Assembly (NCBI GenBank): GCA_022605955.1
Contig: JAKCOZ010000014.1
Location: forward strand, 11,848,001-11,912,000
Length of the DNA: 64,000 nt
Reading direction: 5' to 3'
Origin: Rallus limicola
Lineage: Eukaryota > Chordata > Aves > Gruiformes > Rallidae
Below are positions 1-20,600 of this stretch, piece by piece (position 1 is the stretch's first letter; the number at the start of each line of letters is the position of its first letter). A program made the position numbers and the translations under genes. The notes under the pieces are model-generated. The model did not search any database. It saw only the letters and a program-made list of their open reading frames with translations, and was not told the origin of the DNA.

Positions 1-9659
<9,659 letters not shown>

Positions 9660-10430
9660 ACTCTTACGTTATTCGTCTGTGATGGAAAGAGCTGCTTATG
9701 ATTTTGAAAGGGTGGGGGGAGGGAGGGTGCTGGTAAAGATTAGGGTATTTCTATAACAGATTTTATTCAGTCTTTTATTTCCTAAGATTTTGTTGTTGTA
9801 ACTTAAGGTATCTTGCTACAGTAGACAACTAGGATTGGGAATAGCATATTTTAAGACTGTAATTAGTTCAGCAATATTAGCTCACATATAGTACCGAGAA
9901 GAATGTAAAACTTTCTTAGACTTCTTTGGTTTTCAGTTTGCTTGCAATATGTAAAAGATTAAAACAGCTTAATTTTGTACAGGTACATATGTTGACATTT
10001 ATGTAAAAGTCCTTTCAAGACTCTACACACTGTTTTTGCTATTTGTTTTGTTTTGGGGTTGGGAGGGGTTTATTTTGCTCTGAGTTGGGTTTCTTTTTTT
10101 TGTAAAAAGATGTTGGGATTGTTTTCCCCTATGGAGGGTACATTGGTATTTAACAAATCCTTTTTAAAGACTGTCATCTCATGATCTGTGATACGGAGAG
10201 GTGGATATATGGCCTCATATGAAATGAGAAGTAGTTAATGTATTATTTTATAAGCCAATCTATCTTTGTGAAAAGAATAAAGGGTTTAATCAGGACTTAT
10301 GGTAACCTGTAGTGAAATACCTTAAGCTGTTTAACTGTAAGGCGTGGAATAGGAGTCACTCAGTGGATTGGTTGTATGTTGTGGGCTACTTAAGTCTGCA
10401 TTTGTTACTGTGCTAATAAAAAGATGTTTA
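9660..10430 (+). other. UBE2E1: UBE2E1 3' UTR
   Basis: AT-rich untranslated tail with two AATAAA signals, at 10276-10281 and 10415-10420. The distal one is followed 10 bp later by a genome-encoded run of about 17 A (10431-10447). Both signals are plausible cleavage positions. Confidence 0.8.
10415..10420 (+). terminator. UBE2E1: UBE2E1 distal polyadenylation signal
   Basis: Canonical AATAAA about 760 bp after the stop codon. The proximal alternative is at 10276-10281. Confidence 0.7.
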
Positions 10431-10447
10431 AAAAAAAAAAAAAAAAA

Positions 10448-13400
10448 GAGATCTCTGCTTAGTCCCTTGCTTTGTCATTTTGCCAGAACAGCATCTCCCA
10501 GACCGCACTGAGGATTACGGTATGGATAAGGATGAGGCAGATCTGCAGGTGAGTGTGCGGGCTGCTGCTGTTTTGGGGAGATGCTTCTGGACAAGCACAC
10601 AGGGAATGACAGCGTGAGACTGTTTCAGATCTTTGCCATGTGGGACAGTGCATGAGGAGGTAACCTGCCACAGAGTCTGGGCTAGTTACTCCTTAGCTTA
10701 AGCTGTCACAGCGTTGACTTGACAGGACTGGCATGTTATTTGCAAGTACCACTGGAAAAGCATACAAGATTCTGGAAGGGAAACAGGCAGAAGAAGAAGA
10801 GAATATCTTCATGTTTTGTGATGGAGCAGTCTATTCCCACTTGGGAGAGGAGGAGGAATCGTGTCCTGGTAAACTAGCAGAAGATATTTTAAAGGAGAGT
10901 AAAGGAGACTTAATCTGTAGATCCTTTAACTACCTGCAAAGATTATCTCCTAGAGACATGATGTTTACATTGAGGTATGTAGCAACAGGGCAGTTAGCCG
11001 TGGATATGGCATTTCTGGCCACACCCTTTAGGTAAAGGCCGGAAGTGCAGATTCATTTTCACACGGTGGGGACTTCTCCTTGCGACATCCTTCTGAGTGC
11101 TATCTGCTCATCTGTGCCCTCAGTACTTCAAAATAAATTCTCTACGTATCTTATTTATATACGTCTCTCCCTATACATATATAGATGAAATTTAACTTGA
11201 TCCAAAGTAATCCCTTCATTAGAGGTACCCTTCCTTTGCTGGCTGGTTTTGTGGGTAGGGGTACACTGGCCTCATCTGCTGGACTGGCTTCCTGTGACAC
11301 AAGGTATGCTTTGGTGTTTGAGCTCCCTCAGTTGTTGGGCTCAGCTGAGGAAGATTATTGGTATATAGCTGCATCACACCAGGAGCATCTCTGGTCATTG
11401 TTTCCTCCTCCCCTGCACTGAGTGAGGAGGTAAGCGGCTTCATCTCAGCAGGCTTTTGCCGGCTCCTTGCTCCGTGCTGCCAGATGTGCCAAATGAACTT
11501 GCAGCTGGCAGCAGGGAGGGAGCTGACTTGGGGTGACTGATCTGTGTAGTGTTTGTCCAGCAGACAGAAGTTTTAAGAGGAGCAGAGAAGGATGGTTCAA
11601 TTTGCTAATTTATTTTTCTTTTTTAGAATATTTTTTCTCTGTGATGTTACGAAGGGTTTGTCTAGCTCTGTGGTAGGTAAGTGATCCCAGTGACCTAGGA
11701 CAGGGTCTAAGTCAGTGGAATAGTAAGAACAAAACACGTGTTCTGCCCTTTAGCTACTAGATTATAGTCTGTACTTTTATCCCTACGTAAAATTGTACTA
11801 CAGCAAGTTTCACTTTTACTCAGTCCCAGCCGCTGTGTGTAGATTGCAGACAAGACACTACGTTTCCTATCCCTTGTCAGTAAAATACTACAGTATGTAG
11901 AAAAGACAACTGATTCAAATGCTTAAAAATGATCAGAACAAGCTTATGCAGAAAACATAAGTGGTTTTGGTGGTTTATGGGAATGCCTAAAATGATCTAA
12001 ACTTGGTTCTAATTGATTTAACCAAATCAAAGATAACATGTTTGTGTAACTTGTTCCAAAAAACAACCTTAGTCATTGGGAAGATCCCTTTCCTCTTGCC
12101 TTTCCAAAAAACATTGTCAAGTCCCCAGCATCCAGGGAGCGAGTGAGGAAGCTGATCTCGCCCAGCATAGCTGTTGCAGCCTATGGGCGACATCGGTCTT
12201 GGCAGTGGAATTGGCACAGAGTTTGAGGGTGCAGAACCGAACAGAACCAGTCCCCTGCCTGCCTCCCACCTCCCCGCTTTATGTTAAGTTACTTCTGAGT
12301 TGTCAGCCTACACTCCCTTGGCACAGGGTCAGCTTTGGAGATGATGGGTGGTTAGCAGAGTTCTTCACTTGTTTTAATTGAAGCTGAACAAAGTCCCTTC
12401 TAGAAGGGCTCTGAAGAGGAAGGACACAGCTGATTTCCTTGGTGAGAGGTTACAGCGAGGAGGTGAACCGCTGCCTGTCTGAAATCAGCCCCGCTTCCCA
12501 AGCACGCGGGCAGACGCAGCCTTCTGGGTAGGGAAGAAGCCTCGAGTACACGTGTGTTCAGTAGGAAATGAGTGAGGAGGGAGTGTTGTTCCACAGGATC
12601 GCTGGGGACAATAACGATTAGTAGCCAGGCTGGGGGAGGTCGTGCTATAGTGCTTACTCAGCTGCAGTGTTGCAATGGAAACAATTGTATGTTTCTAGCA
12701 GGGCATTACAAGAGCTTGCTCATTCATAATTGCTCTCTTATCTTACTCCTTGGCCACAGCCATCCAAACTATATTGAGCAAAGCACATAAACAGTTTCGT
12801 CTGCCTTCATTACGAAGGTAGGAATACCTGCTTAGTTTTTAGTGAATCGTACTGCTGCTCTGACCTTACTAATGCTGATGGACTTTAGTTGTCAGTATTC
12901 AGGAAGAGCAATGCCATAAGCACACAGCTTAATTGTGATCATTAAGCACACTTAGTATTTAGCAGTTATGTTATGACAGTGCAAATGTTGCTTGTGGTTT
13001 TGCTGACTCACAGTAATATTCTCAATATTTGTTCAAAACATTAACTTAGTAGAAAATGAGGGAACTGGGTACTTGATTCCCTCTCCCCACTTGTCTCCAA
13101 ACACAAAGGAAAGCTTGCATCGATTAGCTCAGGAGGTTGTTGGAAGCCAGACACTGGCCACTCTTTCTGGACACAGTCACTCATTCCATCCCCTTGTACT
13201 CAGTCCTGTTTGGTCTGCTGAAGGGCTGACCCAGGACAGCAGACTCCTGCAGCAGCACAGGTTTGCTGGCACCAAGAGTCAGGTACAGCTCCTGCTGCTG
13301 GGTCATGAGTGGCGCATTAAGACCGAGGCCGTTTGCATGGGAACTTCTGGGCATTTGCCAGGGGGTCGTTCCCAAAAAACATCCTCCTACACTCCTTGGC

Positions 13401-14267
13401 CTCCTCTCACAAAGCAGTAGGGGGTTTTGTACTGCTTCCTCCCTGGCCTGCAGCTCCATATGAAGGGCGAGTTGCTGCAGCGTGGCTGCCTGGCTGGGCA
13501 GAAGTATGTGGTGATGCACTGAGAGCCCGCAGAGCATCTCCTGAGCACAGAATTGTTCCGTCCAACTGCTCACTGAAATTACTACCTATGCAAATGTGCC
13601 TGATTTGTACTAGACGGGCTGGAACGAAACCATGCACAGCTTTGTTGTCCTTCAGGTCACAGTTAAGTTAACAAGTGCTCTGAGAGCTCTTCTGGTTTGT
13701 ACAAATAAACTCCTGAGCTAAAAGGACTGCTTGCCAGACTTTGCTGACAAGCTTCATGTCAGGGTAGAGCTGCTGTAGTAACTCCCACAAGATTGGGGGG
13801 TTTTCCTCTCTTTTTTTTGCTTCTAGACACTAGCAGAACTTCAGCAGCCAAATCTGCTGGTAATTGCTACTTCTGCCCCAAACCCTTCTCCTACACCGAC
13901 GCACTGACCCAAGCCTCCTGCAGCACGAAAAAGCCCTGTGGCCCTGTATAAAGTCAGGTAAAAGGACTGATGCCATTTCAAACACATCCTCTCTCCAAAT
14001 CGAGCACTTTATTGGAGCTGGTACAATTTGTGACTAGAGGCTATAGATCTGCAAGAGGATTGCTTAATGATAAGCCTGTTGGTTTGTCCCTCAACGCAGC
14101 TGTATCCAGACATAGCCAAAGCCCCTGCCAGAGGTCTGCACCTGTCCCTCCCTCCTCCACAACCTCTTTGCAAGGTAACTCCTCTTATCAAGTGCTTTTA
14201 CCACCAGTGACTTTTCCAAGCCAAGCCCATGAGAAGGAAGGATAGCTCTTAGCCATAAGCTTGCTGG
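10448..14267. other. Intergenic stretch between convergent UBE2E1 and NKIRAS1
   Basis: Region between the UBE2E1 end and the nearest NKIRAS1 polyadenylation signal. It may include an extended NKIRAS1 3' UTR if the more distal signal on the - strand (AATAAA read from 14008-14013) or others further left are used. Open frames near 10733-11035 and 13073-13671 resemble no known protein and most lack coding features. No clear transposon was seen. Confidence 0.6.
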
Positions 14268-14273
14268 TTTTAT
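14268..14273 (-). terminator. NKIRAS1: Candidate NKIRAS1 polyadenylation signal
   Basis: TTTATT on the + strand is AATAAA on the gene strand, about 100 bp after the NKIRAS1 stop. A second copy lies at 14008-14013. Mammalian NKIRAS1 3' UTRs are longer, so a distal site may dominate. Confidence 0.4.
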
Positions 14274-14373
14274 TGCTGAATGAGATTATTGCTTTAAGTG
14301 AAACAGTGAGAAGCAAATGGCAGAGAAAGGACTTAGGTGGTGACCTGGCAGCAGCAGACAATGTTAAGATAGC

Positions 14374-14613
14374 TTAGTTATCACAGTTATTCCCTTTGCT
14401 CTTCCTTCCGGGCAAGGGAAATGTCGATTTGTTCTGGGACTGGGAGAGTTTGCTAGCTAAGAAGGTAAAGGGCTCAAGCAGGGTTTTCCGATCTGTCACA
14501 GTCACTTCCCACAGCCTCACTTTCTCAGCCCTTGCCCACTGCTGCGCTGCTTCTGTTTCCACTTGCCTTTGCTCCAGGAGGTCAGTTTTGTTTCCCAAGA
14601 CAATAACTGTCAC
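14374..14613 (-). CDS. NKIRAS1: NKIRAS1 coding exon 3 (C-terminal)
   Basis: On the - strand the acceptor TTTGTAG is followed by [11 protein letters not shown], and the frame runs 79 codons to TAA at 14376-14374. It carries the guanine-specificity motif NKxD (residues 120-123) and ends [15 protein letters not shown], very close to the human tail. Confidence 0.95.
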   Translation of the reverse strand: MTVIVLGNKTDLLEQRQVETEAAQQWARAEKVRLWEVTVTDRKTLLEPFTFLASKLSQSQNKSTFPLPGRKSKGNNCDN

Positions 14614-17600
14614 CTACAAATAAAACAAAAGGGTGAGCTTCATACAGAAAGCATCCACCGCTCACAGTGCTCTTAAACAGCAGGCAAGCAGCAGCAACAT
14701 GGTTCAGACCCGTCCTTTAACATAGCACTGGCACGAGGTAAGCTGCATAGCAGTTCAGAAGAACAGGGTCTGGGATGTGAGTTTTAGCCTCATCTACTGT
14801 GGGTTGGGAGTTTGTTTTAGTAATAGGATATGCAGGACTTCCCCTCCCTCCCCCCCCGCCCCTTCTCCCTCCCATTGCTTAAAGGGAAACAATGCCCAAG
14901 AGAGCCCAACTTAAACAGCCCTGCTCTCCATTTACCTTGCAATTGAGCTGCCCTAGACAAATGATAAGAGCATGACATCTGAGCAGGTCAGAGCACTGGA
15001 TGCTTGAGAGATGAAAAAAATGCATGGCAGCAGAAAAAGCCTGGACCCCACAGCAGTGGATTTTGCCCAGCCTGTTTCTTCCCAAGCCCCAGCCTGCAAT
15101 GTAAATAAACACACAGTGCCAGAGGCAGCCTGTGCCAGCAGCCGGGCAGGCTGGGCTGTTAAGCCCCTCTCCCAGCCCAGGCAGCTGCCCGCTCCCACAC
15201 GCACAGTAAGCCACTGCAGGGACTGATGTGAACTGTCTTCTCTCCCTGACAGGGTCAGATAAGCACCAGCGCCGTCCTCTCCAAAGCAGTTTCAAGAGCA
15301 ACTGGTGAGCTAACCCCAGCAGTGCAGCTCTATCAGGTCAGACCCTGAGCTGTGAGGATCAGTACAGCAGCTTCTGTGTCGCTGAGACAGTGAAGTTAAG
15401 TTCTAGGAAGTGCTGGAGGTAGTGCTGGCTGCTTAGTTACCGCTCCTGCTTATTTAAAGTTAACCATTTTCTAAAAAGGTTTTACCAGCATCAGCTCTTA
15501 GGGGAAACCAGACCTATATTTATACTTCAAGGTCCTTACTCAAACACTGGTTTCATCTCTACACTAGTGGTTTGACAAAGATCAAGTGATAAAGTCCTCT
15601 CTGACTGATGATTTGGGGTTTTTGCTGTGGCCACACCTGCTTGCTCTTTCCTGTTCATCAGGCTAACCAACTCCAGGATGTCTTCTGTTTCTTTTCAGCT
15701 AGAGATGTTTGTCCGGGTCCTGTGAGGTCTGAGGCTTCCTTTCCTTTCTACAACAGACCATCCATGGTGTTTGGGGCAGCAGCGGGCGGGGCAGTTTTTC
15801 CCCTCTGTGAAGGCTTTGAAAGCAGCTAGAATCTTCATCTACTTTTACCACACGCTCCAACTGAATTTCACCTATGGTTAAGCCCTGTCACTGTGAGAGA
15901 ACACAACCTCTGTGGAGTATAAAATTTGGCCAGGCTTTAAGGTGCGTGCTGGAGAGCCTCCAGAGCCAGCAGAGGCAAGGAACCAGCCCTCGCTGCTTTC
16001 TGTTGTCTGCCATGCAACAGGGAACCGTGCCACTCAACAAGGTGAAGTTCTGACAGCTCAGAAGCACCATTCATGGGGACACATCCCTAATTCAGTTAGG
16101 GATGCGTTCTAGCAGAGCTCCAACTTGAAGTCCGACAATGCTATCTCAGGACTCCCAGTCTCACCTTCTGCACTTCGAAGCCTATTTCACACAGACTAGA
16201 AGGCACAGGAATAAAACTAGTTTATTCAGCTTATTGTGGGCACCACTTTTTCCACCATGTTATCCTCTGACAGGACCACAGCTTGAAGCTCTCCCACGGG
16301 ATAAGCAAGCTTTCTAAAATACTTGCAGGTGAGGAGAGAGGAGAGGAGAGGAGAGTTCTGGCAGGCAACAGGGAAGAGAGGGACGCAGATCCTGTGGGAG
16401 CTGTGACTCCCTCTCCACATTGCAACACGCTGTAGAGTCAGAAACCGGGGCCCTCGCAAAACACAGCGCCCGGGAAACTTTTCCTGCTTGTCGGCCTTTC
16501 CTTGCCCTGTAGGGGAGCTGTGATTGAATCCCGCATCCCTGATGGACGTGACAGGCTGCAGCTCACACCAGCCCTACCAGCCAGCATACCTCTCCTGTGA
16601 CTGCGCCACTGGGAACCTGCCTTTCTCCACCACCCTGTGTGACATCAGTCACATTTTTTGGAAAGTCTCTCCCTGCCATTATCCAATGAATCCTTCACGC
16701 ACTTTTATATTGTCTGGGTTTTGGGGTTTTTTTAACAGCATAAACCAGACGTTTGGAAAGCTGTAGGCTAAAGACATTTAGGAGGGAAAACTACTCGAGA
16801 ATGTAAAGATCCTGTAGGAAAAGCTATAATGCTAATGCCTCGTGCAAGTTTTATTTGTTTAGCTAAGCTGGAACACTGTCAGCTGAAAACACTAGCTGCT
16901 TTCTAAGGGAAAATAGAGCAGTCATTTCAGACAATTGAATTGATTCAATATGGTTGTTAAAATACATTAAAGCTGCTTTGCCAATTGACTAATGTCTGGG
17001 AGACCCGTTGTCAATTACAGTAGTTTGTAAGCCATCGAGTGCGTGAATACAAAACAAACAGAGATAATGCCCTTCGTTAGATCATTCTGTGCACTTGACT
17101 TCCCCTGTACAATGTCTGAAAAAACATAGGAACCGTGCTGCTGTAGGCCATATGCTTTATTAGTCGCAAACGCCCTGGCTGCTGTGTTCAGCTTAACCAA
17201 ATTTTAGCTCTACTAAGGAAGCAAGGAGGGAAAAGAATCAGAGAATCAGAGAATCATAGGGGTTAGAAGGGACCTCAAGAGATCATCAGGTCCAACCCCC
17301 CTGCCAAAGCAGCTCCCTAGCTCATATTGCACAGATAGGCATCCAGATGGGTCTTGAATATCCCCAGAGAAGGAGACTCCACCACCCCCCTGGGCAGCCT
17401 GTCCCAGGGCTCTGTCACCCTCACTGTGTAAAAGTTCTTCCCCGTGTTGGTGCGGAACTTCAAATGGCTCCAGCTTGCAGCCATTGCCCCTTGTCCTGTC
17501 AAAAGAAGCCAACACATTCCCGTGCCTGACCTGCGTGGCATGCGAATTAGGGTTCTCCCACACGCCAGAGCTTCCTTCTGCTGGACTGGCCAAGGCTGTG

Positions 17601-20600
17601 GGTACGTTTGTCTTCCTTTGTATGCAAGTTTTATAGAAAGAAAACCTCTGCTCCACAACTTTAACTTCCTAGCACTGGCACAGCGATAAGCCAAGCAGCG
17701 GCGGCGCCATGCATTTACCTCCTTTTTGTCTCTAAAGACATCGATCTCCTTCTTGAGCAGCTCGACTCTTTGGAAGGCTTCGAGGCTGGTCACGGCGTAC
17801 ACGAGAACGAAGCCATCCGCCACAGAGAAATAGTGCTTGGGCAGCTCCACGCCCTCCTGCAGACCTCGGGTGTCATAAAGCCGTAACTGTTCCTTCACGC
17901 CTCGGTCTGTCTCCACCGACGCCAAGTACACATCTTCCATCGTGGCACCCTCTTCCAAGCCTGTTTTAGAACAAGGAGAAAAGTTCAACTGCTTTAAGTA
18001 CAGCACCGCTGTACGAATTATTTGCGGTGCAGCAGGATTTTACCCCACAAGAGCTTTCAGTGCATGTTTTCCACAGTGACTTGACCTGGACTCAACCACA
18101 CCAGCTATTTACAATAGCGACACTGTGTAAATACGGCCATCTAATATATAAATACATCATTATGCCTGTAAAAATACTCTGTATAACATGCACATGCAGG
18201 TCAGGATAAGATATATGGCTCTTCCCCTGGGTTTCCCAAACTCCAACCACCCGGTGTGCCAGTGCTGTGCCAAACACACAGCAACCAGGCCTGCTCAAAC
18301 ATATCCCTTTGGTAGTACAGCCAAGGAACACCAGGCAGTCAGGTATTAACACCTTGGGCTGGCTTCTTTGCTCCATACTGAGCTGGATCGTACGGCAGAA
18401 GCAGGAGCCAAAGGAATAATTCTGGAAATTAATGTGTACTGGTGGCACAACTAACCAACAAGTGAAATCAAGCCAGAAAGGGAAGGGGATGTTTGCATGC
18501 AAGCTAAGTTGCATGCTATATTTACTCAAATGCATAGTGAGCTTTTTCCATCCCTTAGGGATTTAAAATGACTCAGATTTGCTAATAGGAGCAAGCTCAT
18601 TTACTGCAAGGTAAGAGCATACACAAGGTAACAAGCTCTCGTATATATATCACCTGCTCCATGGTAACTATCTGCATACTGGTTTGCCTTCCTTCCTCTC
18701 CCTATGCTAAATGTGAGGTAATTCAAGGCAGCTTACTTGGAACTAACTGAAAGGATTTTATTTCCAAGCCAAACCTGAAAACCCATGGATCGCCTCAGCT
18801 TTGTGCTCCCCCTGGGTGCAGGTACGTGAGGTCACGGCCCCAACAAGCTCCCTGTAGTGTAACTGGGTCGCTGCCAGGGTCGGGCGTAAGTTTGGGTACA
18901 AACCCTCCACAACCCACGTTTTTGCCTCCACTGCACTCTTACACACACGAACCGTTTGCTACTGCAGGGCTACAATAGCGAGTCCTGCCTTTCCCTCTTT
19001 GTCTGCCAGAATGGGACCGCACTAGTGCATTGTTTAAGAAAACACAAGGGATTATCTGGCCCGTGAAAATAAGGGCTCTGCTATATTCAATTACACTGTT
19101 CAAACTACATCACACTGACAAAACAGCGAAAGCATTCCGCCCACGCGGATGGTTCCCCGTGATGTATGCGGCATTCCCATGCGGGAAAGGGGCACACGCC
19201 GCTCTTTTTGTCCCTCTCCATGCAGTCTTATTAGGTTTGCAACAAATTAATTTATCTCACCTCCAAATATAGTCACGCTAACATGCCGGAATAAAGCCCA
19301 AGAGCAGAAGGACAAAACACAGGTTAACAAAGAGAGGAAGCGCGAAGGCATTCTGGGTGGCTGGAGAATGCGTTACAAGGGCGTTTCTAAGGGCTGAAGT
19401 AGGTAACAGAGCCCTTTCTAGATGCAGCACTGTATTTTGTCTTGCTCTGTTCCATTGCTCTGCTCAGGCAGGTCAAGGAAGTATCTGGCATCAGTAATAC
19501 TGCTTTGGCAAGGAGGAAGAAACCATAACTACCTAAGTTTTCTTCTTAGAAAGCAATGAATAACATTGCACAGGTTTTCACTATTTAAATGCTGCACTGT
19601 AATTCAACAGTCTTTTAAGTTACCCATGTTCTCTTATGACATTCCCTTCCTAATGGCAGTGAAATTAGCAGTGAAAATTAAGTCTTTTTCTGCTCGAAAA
19701 CGAAGAGGAAAAATTAAGACCTGGGCCTTAAGTCAGCAGAAGAGAGCGACAAATTTTGTTGTGAAATGAGGGGGTACTTTGGAAGGAGCTGGAATTTATG
19801 CAAATTCCAGGGGGTGAAATTTCACCTACACACATGAGGGAGGGAGTATATGCAAGTAGATTCCTAAGCAAACATGGATAAATTTTAGACATACCTGTGT
19901 TACCTTTATTCTAAAGCCCAGACCACGAGCTTGCCACATCTTGCTGATGATATTTACAGTTCTTGTTAGTATCGTCCCATTCAGGCAAGCTGCTGTCCAA
20001 GCAGCACAGCTCCTCAGGAAAACCCAGTGTCCTAGGAAGGTGGCTGGCACCACTCCTTTCTCCTTGTCTCCTCTCTTTCACTGGCATCCGCAGGCATCCT
20101 CCCACCTTCATTACCTGGGTGGGCAAGGACAGCTTGTGCCAGGGAGTTACTGCCTTGCAGGCTGCTGCCTGCTCGAGGAGGTTTTCCTTTTCTTTCCTGC
20201 TACCAGTTTTTCCAAATCTACAGAACCATATTTTGAGATACCTACTGCTGTGGCACAGATGAACGGGCAGATGGAACCGGCTTTGGGGTTCAGAGACTAC
20301 AGGGGGAGAGGGGAACTAACAAGACAGTGAACAATCACATGGTTTCTCTGGAAATTGAAGATGGACAAAAAAAGTTAGGGAGAGAAAGAAGTAACAGAAA
20401 GGAGATTGCTGCCGTCCTCTAGCAACTTAGCTGGTGCGAGTTTTGGGAGAGGCAGAAAGGTCTTCATCTATGCTACCCACTGCTGCCACAGAGGAACTGT
20501 GGGGGGAAGCCTCAGTCATAAATTGGGTGGTGTTTCAACCTCGGTGGTTTCCCAGTGAGGGAAAAAAAAGTCTTGATATACTAACGGATACTGCGCACCC

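Larger units (their letters stand above)
14614..17718 (-). other. NKIRAS1: NKIRAS1 intron between coding exons 2 and 3
   Basis: Intron of about 3.1 kb with donor GTAAAT at 17718. It contains a CR1 3' end (17234-17505), a (GGAGA)n tract near 16330-16355, and a C-rich run on the + strand (14841-14873) that is G-rich in the transcript. No further exon was recognised. Confidence 0.8.

Noticed and set aside
10733..11035. 100-codon frame with an acidic stretch downstream of UBE2E1
   Set aside because: No similarity to a known family and no splice or promoter context. The acidic run comes from GAAGAAGAAGAGAA-type sequence.
13073..13671. Overlapping 112-130 codon frames on both strands left of NKIRAS1
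   Set aside because: They are open on opposite strands in one GC-richer patch, with no domain or splice context. They may lie in a long NKIRAS1 3' UTR.
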